A DNA stretch of 40,682 nt from Pseudaquidulcibacter saccharophilus. Its GTDB lineage: Bacteria; Pseudomonadota; Alphaproteobacteria; Caulobacterales; Aquidulcibacteraceae. The position numbers and the translations under genes were made by a program. The stretch is from positions 1-40,682 of the forward strand of contig NZ_JAHWUS010000008.1 of assembly GCF_019455445.1 (NCBI RefSeq), in the 5' to 3' direction. Positions 17,898 through 27,024 of this stretch are shown here, piece by piece (position 1 is the first letter of the stretch; each line of letters starts with the position of its first letter). Under the pieces are notes generated by a model, which did no database searches, was not told the DNA's origin, and saw only the letters and a list, made by a program, of their open reading frames with translations.

Positions 17898-18736
17898 ATA
17901 AATCACCTTCTGAAATTGCCGGAATCTTGGTGCAAGAACGTATGAACGCCGGAAGTTTTAACGAATATCCGGCACAAATTCCTGCATCTCTTGATGTTTC
18001 TTACCAAATTCAGGATGCGGCAATTGCGCTTTGGAATAGTGATATAATCGGCTGGAAAATTGGGCGCCTTGCCCCCGATTTACACGAAGTTCATAATAGT
18101 GAACGCCTTGCTGGTCCGATTTTTAGAAATGCCCTTAAACACTCAAAAAGCGAAGCTGTTGAAATACCTATTTATGAAAATGGGTTTGCTGCAGTTGAGG
18201 CAGAATTTGTGTTTGAGATTGCATACGATGCCGACATAAACAAAACTGATTATACCGACGACAGCGCGGCGGATTTAATCTCTTGTGTTTATGGCGGTGT
18301 CGAAATGGCGGGATCGCCAATCAAGGACATAAATTCTTATGGTCCTTGTGTTGTTGCATCTGATTTTGGTAATAATTTTGGGCTTATTTTGGGTGGGAAA
18401 TTGGCTGATATTAATTCAGCTGCTGACTTATCACCCGATAATTGTCGTAAATATACCGCTGCTACAAACTTTGGAAAGCAAACCATGGGGGTAGGGGGAT
18501 TATTCTCAATGCCGGGTGGGCCATTAAAAGCAATCGCATGGCTTGCGGGGCATCTCGCAAAACGAGGATTACCTCTTAAAAAAGGGCAATTAATTTCTTC
18601 CGGCGCAAGTACAGGGATTCACGACATTGGAATCAATAAAAGCGCCAAGGTCGTATTTGGGGTTGATGCAAAGGATATTGTTTCTATTGATATTAATACA
18701 AGGCCGCTTTTGGTGGGGGATGAATTCCTGCCGTAA
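17894..18736 (+). CDS. FAH-family 2-keto-4-pentenoate hydratase-like protein
   Basis: A protein of about 280 residues from the 2-keto-4-pentenoate hydratase/4-oxalocrotonate decarboxylase group of the fumarylacetoacetate hydrolase superfamily. It has GWKIGRLAP, an acidic metal-binding EAEF block, and a C-terminal ISSGASTGIHDI segment. It is a distant relative of the two dmp paralogues in this window. The start may be the ATG at 17894 (ATGA overlap with kduD) or 17882. Members of this group do not belong to the standard pectin pathway. The operon position suggests a 2-keto-3-deoxy sugar acid as substrate, which is inference. Confidence 0.8.
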   Translation: MNKSPSEIAGILVQERMNAGSFNEYPAQIPASLDVSYQIQDAAIALWNSDIIGWKIGRLAPDLHEVHNSERLAGPIFRNALKHSKSEAVEIPIYENGFAAVEAEFVFEIAYDADINKTDYTDDSAADLISCVYGGVEMAGSPIKDINSYGPCVVASDFGNNFGLILGGKLADINSAADLSPDNCRKYTAATNFGKQTMGVGGLFSMPGGPLKAIAWLAGHLAKRGLPLKKGQLISSGASTGIHDIGINKSAKVVFGVDAKDIVSIDINTRPLLVGDEFLP

Positions 18737-18777
18737 AAAGCGGGGAAATAGTTTGAAATAAGTGAAATAAAAAATTT

Positions 18778-18789
18778 GACACCGCTGTC
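18778..18789. promoter_or_regulatory. Degenerate second operator upstream of TonB receptor
   Basis: GACACCGCTGTC differs from the perfect operator by one base. Its centre is 74 bp, close to seven helical turns, from the perfect site at 18852-18863. Confidence 0.65.
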
Positions 18790-18851
18790 ATTTTGCTTGA
18801 TTTTTAGTTTTACTTATTTTAAAAAAGTGCTAAGTGAAAATATAATTATAT

Positions 18852-18863
18852 GACACCGGTGTC
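18852..18863. promoter_or_regulatory. Operator palindrome upstream of TonB receptor
   Basis: Perfect GACACCGGTGTC inside an extended TATATGACACCGGTGTCA context. A TATAAT at 18841-18846 immediately upstream could be a -10 element, so binding here would block initiation. Confidence 0.8.
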
Positions 18864-18939
18864 AGATTTGGCGCCGAGAAGTCATAAAAAGTTACAATTG
18901 GGATATTTTACAGGGTAATTATTTTACCGGGAGGAAGAT

Positions 18940-21918
18940 GTGAAATACACATATAACAAGAAAGCCACACATGGAATCCGTGGCGGATTGGTTTTAAGCT
19001 CATCAATTTTGGCATTGGCGGTTTCGGGCGTATCTATTGCACCTGCTTTTGCACAAGACGCAGAAACCGCTAAAAAAGATGAGAGTGTGGTGGTGGTTAC
19101 TGGCTTCCGCTCATCGGTAAGAAGTGCGATTGCGGCAAAAAAGCTTGAAAACGATATTGTTGACGTAATCAAGGCCGAAGATATTGGCAAGTTTCCTGAT
19201 TCAAACCTTGCAGAATCTTTGCAACGCATTCCAGGGGTCGCAATTGATAAAGAAGGCGGCGAGGGGAAAACCATTACAGTTCGTGGTCTTGGCCCAGATT
19301 TTACGCGCGTTCGTTTAAATGGACTTGAGGCAATTGCAACAACCGGTGGACGCGACGCAATCGGCGGTGCGAACCGTGGTCGTGGTTTTGACTTTAACGT
19401 ATTTGCGTCTGAATTATTCAATTCTCTAACCGTAAGAAAGTCGCTTTCTGCCGAAGTTGAAGAAGGTTCGCTTGGTGCAACGGTTGATTTGCGCACTGCA
19501 CGCCCATTTGATTATAAAGGCTTTACAATGGCTGGCTCATTGCAGGGCGGATATAATGATCTTTCTGATAAAACAAGTGAACGCGGAACCTTTATGGTTT
19601 CAAATCGCTGGCTTGATGGCCGTTTGGGTGGGTTACTTTCTGTTGCGTATTCGACAAAGGATATTTATCAAGAGGGCCCAAATTCAGGTCGTTGGCAAAA
19701 TGCTTATTCAGCCGGTAATGCCGGTCGTTTCCAATCATATTCAACTGATGGCGGCAATACTTTTAACGCAATTGCGCCATGTACATCAAATGCAACCACA
19801 AAAGTTTGTAATACTACAGAAGCTTCAAATCCAGTTGTAACTGGCGAGGGGCTGAAACTTTCACAGGCATTATTCCCACGCTTTCTTCGTAATTCGCAAT
19901 TCATTACAAATTCAGAGCGTTTGGGTATTACCGGTTCATTGCAGTTTAAGCTGAATGACCGCAACACCTTAACATTGGATGTTTTGCATTCAGTTTATAA
20001 TGCCGACCGTACAGAATATAACCTTGAACCCATTTCATTCTCAAGAAACGGTACAGGCCTTCCGCAAACCGATATTTATAATTACACAATTGATGCAGCG
20101 CGCAATGTAATTACAAAAGCATCTTTTAACGATGTTGATATTCGTTCGGAAATGCGCTTTGACAAGTTGCAAACAACGTTTGATCAAATAAACTTCCAAT
20201 ATGATGCACAGATTACCGATAAACTATCTGGTTCTTTGTTAATCGGTTCATCTAAATCCTTCTTGGATAACCCTGAACAGACCACATTCACTTATGAATC
20301 ATATAACGTTAAAGGCTATTCATATGATTTAACTGATATGAGTAACCCAGTTGTGAATTGGGGTACAAGCTCAACTGGATGTCGCATTGATCAGGCTTGT
20401 TACTGGACCTATGCGGCGGCATCTTCATCAACTGCTTCAACTAATGCTTCGGGTGATGCATCATTAATTCGTTTACGCCCGCTAACCGTTGAAAACACCT
20501 ATGATACAGGTTCATTAAATTTCAAATATGATTTTAATGATACTTTCAGATTTAAGTTTGGTGGTTCTTATAAACAATTTGCATTTAACACTACTGAAAT
20601 GCGCCGCTATACAACCACGCCACTAACTTCAAACGAAGCGGCGGCACCGGGTTCAGCAATAGTTACGGAAATAAATGGCAACCTTGCCAATTACTCCAAG
20701 TCTGTAACTTATGGCGGTATTACTTATCTGGTTCCAGATTTGGATAAAATTCGCGATAAGTTCAACTATAATTGTAACTGCACAAATTCATGGGGGCAGT
20801 TCACAGTAAATGATTTGAACAGCAATGCGCGCCCTAACAACAATTCTGCTGAAGAGGCTGATACTGCACTATATTTGCAAACCGATTATAAAACTCATTT
20901 GTTGAATATACCGGTTCGTGGAAATGTTGGCGTCCGTTGGGTTGATACTACACAATCGACTACTGGCTATTTGGCCAAAGGAAGCAATATTGGAACAATA
21001 ACAATCAAGCGCTCTTATGATGATGTTCTTCCCGCTTTCAATATGACGTTAGAACCAATTGATAATCTGTTGGTTCGTGTTGCCGCAGCAAAAGTTATGT
21101 CTCGTCCAACGCTTTCTAGCTTGGCGCCAGGTGGTTCAATTTCAACTGGTGGTCAGACGCTTTCAATTGGTAACCCATATCTTGATCCAATTCGTGCCAA
21201 AACTTATGACCTAAGCGTTGAATATTATCCAAACAAAGACACAATGATTGCGGTCAGCGTATTCCATAAGAAAATCGATACATGGATTCAAAGTCTTGTT
21301 CGCACAATTCCTTACTCAGAAACTGGATATGATTTGTCATTATTGGATGGAACTGGGCAAACTGGTGATACGGTTTATACGGTTACCCAACCTGTTAACA
21401 CTCCGGGCGGTAATTTGACTGGTTACGAAGTTGCCATCAACCAACCATTCACATTCTTACCAGGAGTTTTGAATAAAACTGGTGTGCTTTTGAATTACAC
21501 ACACGTTGATTCAAAAATAAATTATGCCTTCTCTTCATCGGCATCAACAACTGTTTATCGTGAATATAACTTACTTGGTATGTCGCCAAATTCTTATAAT
21601 GCTACTTTGTATTATGAAGGTAACAAACTTTCTGGTCGCGTCTCATATTCGCACCGCGATGGTTATATTTCGGTTCTTAACCCAGGTTCTTCTGCGGACT
21701 TCTGGAGCAAAAATGACACTGATTCAATTGATGCCCAGATTTCTTATAAATATGGCCCAAGACTTACCTTTGTTCTTGAGGGGCAGAACTTAACTGATGA
21801 GCCAGTAGCATCAACTATCACTTACAATACTGCACAGAACAATGTTGCGAGCGATTTGTTATTTGATAATGCCTACGCAGGTCGTCAAATCTTTTTTGGT
21901 TTCAGGTTTAAATTTTAA
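18940..21918 (+). CDS. TonB-dependent outer-membrane receptor (pectin oligomer uptake)
   Basis: A 992-residue TonB-dependent receptor. The GTG start at 18940 has a GGGAGGA element a few bases upstream. A signal peptide (about residues 1-33, ending APAFA) precedes a TonB-box-like VVVVTGF segment. The plug domain follows (FPDSNLAESLQRIPGVAI, TVRGLGPDFTRVRLNG), then a large barrel ending in a terminal phenylalanine (FFGFRFKF). The class matches Caulobacter/Xanthomonas carbohydrate receptors. Two operators precede it, so it is probably induced by pectin products. The specific ligand cannot be deduced; oligogalacturonides are the contextual guess. Confidence 0.95.
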   Translation: MKYTYNKKATHGIRGGLVLSSSILALAVSGVSIAPAFAQDAETAKKDESVVVVTGFRSSVRSAIAAKKLENDIVDVIKAEDIGKFPDSNLAESLQRIPGVAIDKEGGEGKTITVRGLGPDFTRVRLNGLEAIATTGGRDAIGGANRGRGFDFNVFASELFNSLTVRKSLSAEVEEGSLGATVDLRTARPFDYKGFTMAGSLQGGYNDLSDKTSERGTFMVSNRWLDGRLGGLLSVAYSTKDIYQEGPNSGRWQNAYSAGNAGRFQSYSTDGGNTFNAIAPCTSNATTKVCNTTEASNPVVTGEGLKLSQALFPRFLRNSQFITNSERLGITGSLQFKLNDRNTLTLDVLHSVYNADRTEYNLEPISFSRNGTGLPQTDIYNYTIDAARNVITKASFNDVDIRSEMRFDKLQTTFDQINFQYDAQITDKLSGSLLIGSSKSFLDNPEQTTFTYESYNVKGYSYDLTDMSNPVVNWGTSSTGCRIDQACYWTYAAASSSTASTNASGDASLIRLRPLTVENTYDTGSLNFKYDFNDTFRFKFGGSYKQFAFNTTEMRRYTTTPLTSNEAAAPGSAIVTEINGNLANYSKSVTYGGITYLVPDLDKIRDKFNYNCNCTNSWGQFTVNDLNSNARPNNNSAEEADTALYLQTDYKTHLLNIPVRGNVGVRWVDTTQSTTGYLAKGSNIGTITIKRSYDDVLPAFNMTLEPIDNLLVRVAAAKVMSRPTLSSLAPGGSISTGGQTLSIGNPYLDPIRAKTYDLSVEYYPNKDTMIAVSVFHKKIDTWIQSLVRTIPYSETGYDLSLLDGTGQTGDTVYTVTQPVNTPGGNLTGYEVAINQPFTFLPGVLNKTGVLLNYTHVDSKINYAFSSSASTTVYREYNLLGMSPNSYNATLYYEGNKLSGRVSYSHRDGYISVLNPGSSADFWSKNDTDSIDAQISYKYGPRLTFVLEGQNLTDEPVASTITYNTAQNNVASDLLFDNAYAGRQIFFGFRFKF

Positions 21919-21970
21919 GCTCTGACCAAGACGAAATTGCAAAACTTCCCCAGTACTTTGCAATTAAACG

Positions 21971-21999
21971 AAAGGGTGTCATAATATATGACACCCTTT
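21971..21999 (+). terminator. Rho-independent terminator after TonB receptor
   Basis: Twelve-base-pair stem AAAGGGTGTCAT/ATGACACCCTTT with a five-base AATAT loop, followed by T and A-rich sequence. It separates the receptor from kdgK. Each arm contains ATGACACC, a half of the locus operator, in the opposite orientation. Confidence 0.8.
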
Positions 22000-22029
22000 T
22001 AAAATTTAACGAGAGAAACGGGTTTTATT

Positions 22030-23040
22030 ATGCTTGATTTGGTTTGTTTTGGTGAATTACTTATAAGAATGACCGCAATTGATGGCTATGTGATTTCTGA
22101 TCTAAAGAAATTTCAACCGTTTCTAGGAGGGGCAGAGGCCAATGTTGCAACTGGTGTTGCCAAGCTTGGTAATAAGGTTCAAATGGCGGGTGTGTTGCCA
22201 AATAACTCGTTTGGTGATGCCGCCATTGCCGAATTAAGAAAACACAATGTAAACACCGATAAAATTGCCAGAGCTGAAGGTCGGATGGGATTATATTTCC
22301 TAAGCCCTGGGGCAATTCATCGCCCATCGGAAATTTTGTATGATCGTAAAAATTCTGCTTTTGCGGATTATGATTTTACCAAAATAAATTGGGATGAGGT
22401 TTTAAAAGGTGCAAAATGGTTTCACATTTCTGGGGTTACGGCTGCACTTAATCAAAAATGCTATGAGATAACCCTTCATTTGATGAAACGTGCACGGGCG
22501 CTTGGTGTAAAGGTTTCATATGATGCCAATTTTAGACCAAAATTATGGGCGGAATGGTCATCTGGCTATGAAGATAAAATCGTAAAATTAATGAATAATG
22601 CCGATTTAATTTTTGCCGGACATCGTGACTTCGAAATGATTTTTAATACAAAATATCAAAGTAAGGTTGCCGAAGAAGTGCAATCAATGGCGGCAAATGC
22701 GGCATTTGATGTATTTGAAAACTTAACATATCTCGCCAATACCACCCGCAAACAAATAAGTGCGGGATATAATCAATTAAACGGTAATTTATTTATGCGC
22801 AAAAAAAATTATCATACAGAAACGTTTGAAATTGATGGAATTGTTGACCGTATTGGCGGTGGTGATGCATTCTGTGCTGGGCTTTTGCATGGCATGATAA
22901 ACCATTATGAGCCACAAAAGTCACTTGATTGGGCGATTGCCTCGGCGTGTCTTAAACATGCGCAAAATGGTGATTTATGTCTCAATACTACAAAAATGAT
23001 TGAAGATTTTCTGACGGGTAATTTTGACGTCCAGAGATAA
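22030..23040 (+). CDS. kdgK: 2-keto-3-deoxygluconate kinase
   Basis: A 336-residue PfkB-family sugar kinase that makes 2-keto-3-deoxy-6-phosphogluconate. Evidence is the N-terminal CFGELLIRM and LGGAEANVATGVAKLG, VSYDANFRPKLW, and the C-terminal DRIGGGDAFCAGLLHGM motif carrying the catalytic aspartate. It is the joint end-point of the Uxa and Kdu branches in this locus. No KDPG aldolase is seen in the window, so this step must be encoded elsewhere. The terminator just upstream suggests its own promoter or read-through expression. The 3' end faces the convergent GH43 gene. Confidence 0.92.
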   Translation: MLDLVCFGELLIRMTAIDGYVISDLKKFQPFLGGAEANVATGVAKLGNKVQMAGVLPNNSFGDAAIAELRKHNVNTDKIARAEGRMGLYFLSPGAIHRPSEILYDRKNSAFADYDFTKINWDEVLKGAKWFHISGVTAALNQKCYEITLHLMKRARALGVKVSYDANFRPKLWAEWSSGYEDKIVKLMNNADLIFAGHRDFEMIFNTKYQSKVAEEVQSMAANAAFDVFENLTYLANTTRKQISAGYNQLNGNLFMRKKNYHTETFEIDGIVDRIGGGDAFCAGLLHGMINHYEPQKSLDWAIASACLKHAQNGDLCLNTTKMIEDFLTGNFDVQR

Positions 23041-23042
23041 TG

Positions 23043-24620
23043 CTACAACGCCCTGAATTTAAAATCGCGAAAAATTACTTTGCCTTTGCCGCATGAATAA
23101 AGTGCTGGCTTTAGCATCATAAAGCCGCCGCGTACATTATGATTATAACCTGAAACTTCCATGCCGCGGTCAAATTTTGACCAATTCAAGCCGTCTTTTG
23201 AATAAAAGTAGGAAATAATATTTTCACGGTTTCGCATTTTTAATTTCATGCGATTACCATTTTTATGTGAAGGTTTTCCGCGTTCCATTCCATATTGGTG
23301 GGTTATGAAATTTGTGGAATTAAACCCTAGTCCGGCATAAAGAGATTTATCATAATAAATTAAAATTCCACCCCAGCTATTATCGTCAATTTCAACATCA
23401 ACCTCAATTTCATAGGAATGGTCACCAACAATTATCCCAAGTGGTGGGGAGTTTGATGGCGCATCACCCTTCGCCAATAAAGAAAGTTCACCATTGCCAA
23501 TCTTAATTCGGGTGGCTTCTGTTGGCGTTGGTTGGATGAAGTTCCAAACCAAACCAAATCTATTGCTTGTAAAATCATCGCTTAAAGCAATCCCGTGAAT
23601 ACCGTTTGATAGCAGAGCAGGTTTTTTTATGGGCTTTTCAATCTCATCACCAAAATCAAACCATCCATTTTTATATGAGATCGGAACCAAAAGCGTTTGC
23701 CGACCCAATGTCATGAAATCACGCTCATAGCCATGATATACCGCCCATAATTTGCCATCAGGTGCCGTAAAAATTGTGGCATGACCACGCGACCACCAAA
23801 GTTCTGACGCAGATTTTGTGCGTACTAATGGATTATTGGGGCAGTTTTCCCACGGGCCATCAAGTGATTTTGCGCGGGCAGAAATAACCATATGACCAGT
23901 AGGTGGCCCTGCGGTTCCGCCAATTGCGGTTATGATATAATAAAAGCCGCCATATTTGAAAATCTTTGGGCCTTCTGGAGAAAATCCCTCTACTTCCCAG
24001 TCATCTGGGTATTTCCAGGGGGTATAGATATGTGTGACATCGCTTGTGGTTTTTAAGCCGTCTTTTGACAGTGATACCCTATCGCCACCAGATAGAAATA
24101 AAAACCTATTTCCGTTTTCATCAACAGCATGACCAGGATCAATATTTTTATGAAGACCAAGGTCAATAGGTCTTGACCATGGACCCTTGATATCATCTGA
24201 AGTAACCACATAAATCGTATTTTGAATGGGATGTTTAACTGCAAAATAGATATAATATTTACCCTTATGTTTGATTAATTCCGGTGCCCAAACCGAGCCA
24301 ACATAATCAGAAAGCGCAAAGGCAATAGGGGTCCAATTTACTAAATCACGTGAATGCCAGATATGAAGCCCTGGGTAGGCTTCAAATGATGAGAATGTGA
24401 TATAAACATCATCACCATCAACCAAAACTGATGGGTCGGGTCTGTCTCCTGATATGATTGGGTTTAAATAATAGCCATTGCCTAAATCCGCTTTGCGTTG
24501 GTTTTCTATGCCACGCGCCCAAATCGGTGATGGCTTGCAATCGCCGGCAAATGATTGCTGAGCAATCATTAAAGCTCCGCCACCAATTGATTGTGATAAA
24601 AAAGCGCGCCTCTGCATCAT
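23043..24620 (-). CDS. Glycoside hydrolase family 43 enzyme
   Basis: A 525-residue probable arabinan or xylan-side-chain hydrolase. The five-bladed propeller domain starts with SGDRPDPSVLVDGDDVYI, carrying the GH43 Asp base, and continues with VGSVWAPELIKHKGKYYIYF. A C-terminal beta-sandwich domain follows from about residue 340. The N-terminus (QRRAFLSQS followed by a hydrophobic run and SFAG) resembles a twin-arginine signal. GGTGG precedes the ATG pair. Last in the MFS-CE12-GH43 operon. It would strip arabinose from rhamnogalacturonan side chains, but substrate is not readable from sequence. Confidence 0.88.
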   Translation of the reverse strand: MMQRRAFLSQSIGGGALMIAQQSFAGDCKPSPIWARGIENQRKADLGNGYYLNPIISGDRPDPSVLVDGDDVYITFSSFEAYPGLHIWHSRDLVNWTPIAFALSDYVGSVWAPELIKHKGKYYIYFAVKHPIQNTIYVVTSDDIKGPWSRPIDLGLHKNIDPGHAVDENGNRFLFLSGGDRVSLSKDGLKTTSDVTHIYTPWKYPDDWEVEGFSPEGPKIFKYGGFYYIITAIGGTAGPPTGHMVISARAKSLDGPWENCPNNPLVRTKSASELWWSRGHATIFTAPDGKLWAVYHGYERDFMTLGRQTLLVPISYKNGWFDFGDEIEKPIKKPALLSNGIHGIALSDDFTSNRFGLVWNFIQPTPTEATRIKIGNGELSLLAKGDAPSNSPPLGIIVGDHSYEIEVDVEIDDNSWGGILIYYDKSLYAGLGFNSTNFITHQYGMERGKPSHKNGNRMKLKMRNRENIISYFYSKDGLNWSKFDRGMEVSGYNHNVRGGFMMLKPALYSCGKGKVIFRDFKFRAL

Positions 24621-24627
24621 ATTCCAC

Positions 24628-25533
24628 CTATGGAACTAGTGAACCAGATAAATCTGGTTCAACTTTTGCCAGTTCTTCAGTGATGATTTTTGCAAAGATT
24701 TTAGCGCCTTCATCGCCAATATGGGTGTAATCAAAATACATATTGACCTTACCGCTTGGGATGTTGGTTGGTTTAATTTCTGCCTGACAATTGCTTGTGC
24801 TTGGTGCGGTTGTGCACAGGAGTTGTGCGGGGTTATTTGGTTTTGCAATATTGATGGTATTACCATTTTTCGCGGCAACAATAACATTTTGCGGCGCTGG
24901 TAATTGCGCCAGTTTTAGCGATTCTGATGCCCCCATTTTTTGAACGGCTTCATAAGATTTTGCATTAAGATCAATTAGTGCAACATCTTGCTCTTTTGCG
25001 ACTTGTCTGGTGGCTTCTGCCCATGGGGCAAGGTCGTTTTCCAAAACCCCATCTTTGAATGTGCGGCGCGTTAGGGGGGTGACAAGAATTGGAATTGCAC
25101 CCATCTTTTTTGTGTCAATTACATATTGGGTTATAAATTTAGGGAATTCTGTTTTTAAATCAGTGCTTCTTCCTGGTTTTCCTGGCATATCATTGTGCCC
25201 AAATTGTATAAGGACATAGATATTTTTATAGCCCTTGGTTTGCATTTCGCTAAGGGCAATTTCCCACGATTTTTCTGCCCTGTAAGAAAAGGATGAGCGC
25301 CCGCCACGGCCAAGGTTTATACATGAAACATTTGATGTAAGATGATGGGCGCAAAACTCACCGCCCCAGCCAGACATGTTTTGCGTAGTAGAATCGCCAA
25401 CAAGGATGACTTTCTGCGCAATGATTGGCTTATGGGCGGCGCGTGCCGTAATATCTTCATTAGTCAAACTTTGCGCCATTATTGCACTTGGTATAAATAA
25501 TGACGCAAAGATTGAACGATGAAAATTTTTCAT
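24628..25533 (-). CDS. Rhamnogalacturonan acetylesterase (CE12, SGNH)
   Basis: A 301-residue secreted SGNH-hydrolase with all four blocks: GDSTTQN (nucleophile serine), LGRGGRSSFSY, QFGHNDMPG and a C-terminal FDYTHIGDEGA with the Asp-x-x-His pair. The signal peptide ends in AMAQS. It removes acetyl groups from rhamnogalacturonan I, opening the chain to lyases and GH43. GGCGGC lies before the ATG, eight bases after the transporter stop codon, so it is co-transcribed. Confidence 0.92.
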   Translation of the reverse strand: MKNFHRSIFASLFIPSAIMAQSLTNEDITARAAHKPIIAQKVILVGDSTTQNMSGWGGEFCAHHLTSNVSCINLGRGGRSSFSYRAEKSWEIALSEMQTKGYKNIYVLIQFGHNDMPGKPGRSTDLKTEFPKFITQYVIDTKKMGAIPILVTPLTRRTFKDGVLENDLAPWAEATRQVAKEQDVALIDLNAKSYEAVQKMGASESLKLAQLPAPQNVIVAAKNGNTINIAKPNNPAQLLCTTAPSTSNCQAEIKPTNIPSGKVNMYFDYTHIGDEGAKIFAKIITEELAKVEPDLSGSLVP

Positions 25534-25541
25534 TTTGCCGC

Positions 25542-26834
25542 CTATATTGTTACGCGCTCAAGTCGTGGCGAAAGCAAATGAACCAGCAAAAGTGCAAGCA
25601 AATATACAGAGCCAGCAATGATAAACAAAATATGATAAGAGCCAGTAAGTTGTAAAATGTGGCCAACGGTTTTGGCAAATACCATGCCGCCAATCGCCCC
25701 AACCATTCCACCAATTCCAATCACGGATGCAACTGCTGATTTTGGAAATATATCTGATGGCAAAGTATAAACATTTGCAGAAAATGCCTGATGCGCCGCT
25801 GTTGCAATGCCAATAATCAAAACAGCAATCCACATATTACCAACTTGTGTTACGGCAAAAATTGGCAATACACACAATGCAAAAAGTAGCATTGAAACTT
25901 TGCGGGCTTTGTTGGCGCTTAAACCCCTTTTGATTAGGGTTGAAGAAACCCAGCCACCAACAACAGAACCAATATCAGAAATCAAATAAATTACGACCAA
26001 CGGCAAACCAACGGCAAACCACGCAACCGATGATGATTTAAGGTCAAAGTGATAAGTTTTTGACAGAAAATCAGGTAGCCAAAATAGGTAAAACCACCAA
26101 ATAGGGTCGATTAAAAATTTTGCGAGCGCATAAGCCCAAGTTTCTTTTACCAATAATAATTTAACCCATGGAACTTTGGTTGTTTCATCGGTTTTGTCCG
26201 AATTAATATATTCAAGTTCATCAGGTGCAACTTTTTCATGGTCGGCAGGTGATTTATAAACCAATAGCCAAACTACAAGCCATAAAAAGCTTGCGAGACC
26301 GGTTACCCAAAATGCCGATTGCCAACCAAAACTAAGGGTAAGTAGTGGAACTACAAGTGGGGCAACGATTGCCCCAATATTGGTGCCGGCATTGAAAATA
26401 CCTGCTGCCAAGGCACGCTCTTTTTGCGGAAACCATTCAGCAACTGTTTTTAAACTTGCGGGAAAAGATCCAGATTCACCAAGACCAAGCGCAACCCTTG
26501 TGATGATGAATTGCGTAATATTGGTGGCAAAGCCTGTAAATGTATGCGCCAGCACCCAAATAGTGAAGGCAATTGAATAGCCAATTTTTGCACCAACACG
26601 GTCAATAATTCGACCAAAGCTTACGTAACCAACCGCATATGCCGCTTGAAACCAAAATACCACATTGGCATAGCCATTTTCATCCCAGTGAAAAACATTC
26701 TGCAAGTCGTTTTTCAAAAGGCCTAAGGTTTGACGATGAATATAGTTGATTGCCATTGCCGCCAACAACAGGCCGCAAATTACCCAACGATAATTTGAAG
26801 ACAGCTTTATCTTTTGGGGTTCAAAATCTGGCAT
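25542..26834 (-). CDS. MFS transporter, hexuronate/ExuT type
   Basis: A 430-residue major facilitator of the ACS/ExuT family with 12 predicted membrane segments. Features are WVICGLLLAAMAINYIHRQTLGL near the start, GRIIDRVGAKIGY, the LGLGESGSFPASLKTVAEWFPQKERALAAGIFNAG signature, and a matching second half. The ATG at 26834 has GGAGG upstream; the longer reading from 26882 begins inside the operator and is rejected. It would import galacturonate or glucuronate. First gene of a three-gene operon under GACACCGGTGTC. Confidence 0.9.
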   Translation of the reverse strand: MPDFEPQKIKLSSNYRWVICGLLLAAMAINYIHRQTLGLLKNDLQNVFHWDENGYANVVFWFQAAYAVGYVSFGRIIDRVGAKIGYSIAFTIWVLAHTFTGFATNITQFIITRVALGLGESGSFPASLKTVAEWFPQKERALAAGIFNAGTNIGAIVAPLVVPLLTLSFGWQSAFWVTGLASFLWLVVWLLVYKSPADHEKVAPDELEYINSDKTDETTKVPWVKLLLVKETWAYALAKFLIDPIWWFYLFWLPDFLSKTYHFDLKSSSVAWFAVGLPLVVIYLISDIGSVVGGWVSSTLIKRGLSANKARKVSMLLFALCVLPIFAVTQVGNMWIAVLIIGIATAAHQAFSANVYTLPSDIFPKSAVASVIGIGGMVGAIGGMVFAKTVGHILQLTGSYHILFIIAGSVYLLALLLVHLLSPRLERVTI

Positions 26835-26877
26835 ATTTCCTCCGTTATTGTTATTTTTTATAACCTTAACGCAAAAT

Positions 26878-26889
26878 GACACCGGTGTC
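26878..26889. promoter_or_regulatory. Operator palindrome upstream of the MFS operon
   Basis: Perfect GACACCGGTGTC, 43 bases before the transporter start. Fourth exact copy in the locus. It is the rightmost sign of the pectin regulon. Confidence 0.8.
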
Positions 26890-26970
26890 TATATTAAAAG
26901 AGCAGACTAAAATTAAATTTTTTAAACACAGACAAATCCAGAATTAAAAAACAAGCTAGGCAATTAAACA

Positions 26971-26996
26971 AAAAAGGCCCCGAATTAATCGGGGCC
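26971..26996 (-). terminator. Rho-independent terminator of the dmpFG-metA operon
   Basis: On the minus strand GGCCCCGA, short AT loop, TCGGGGCC, then TTTTTTG. It lies 29 bases past the stop of the MetA-like gene. It marks the boundary between the aromatic and pectin loci. Confidence 0.9.
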
Positions 26997-27024
26997 ATAG
27001 GCTTGCTGAGGTTTCTTTGAAGCT

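Noticed and set aside
17894-18736. A misplaced dmpE or dmpH copy
   Set aside because: It differs clearly from both dmp paralogues and is coupled to kduD, so it belongs to the pectin operon.
21971-21999. A fifth LacI operator
   Set aside because: The half-sites point outward around a five-base loop; the hairpin with flanking A/T runs reads better as a terminator.
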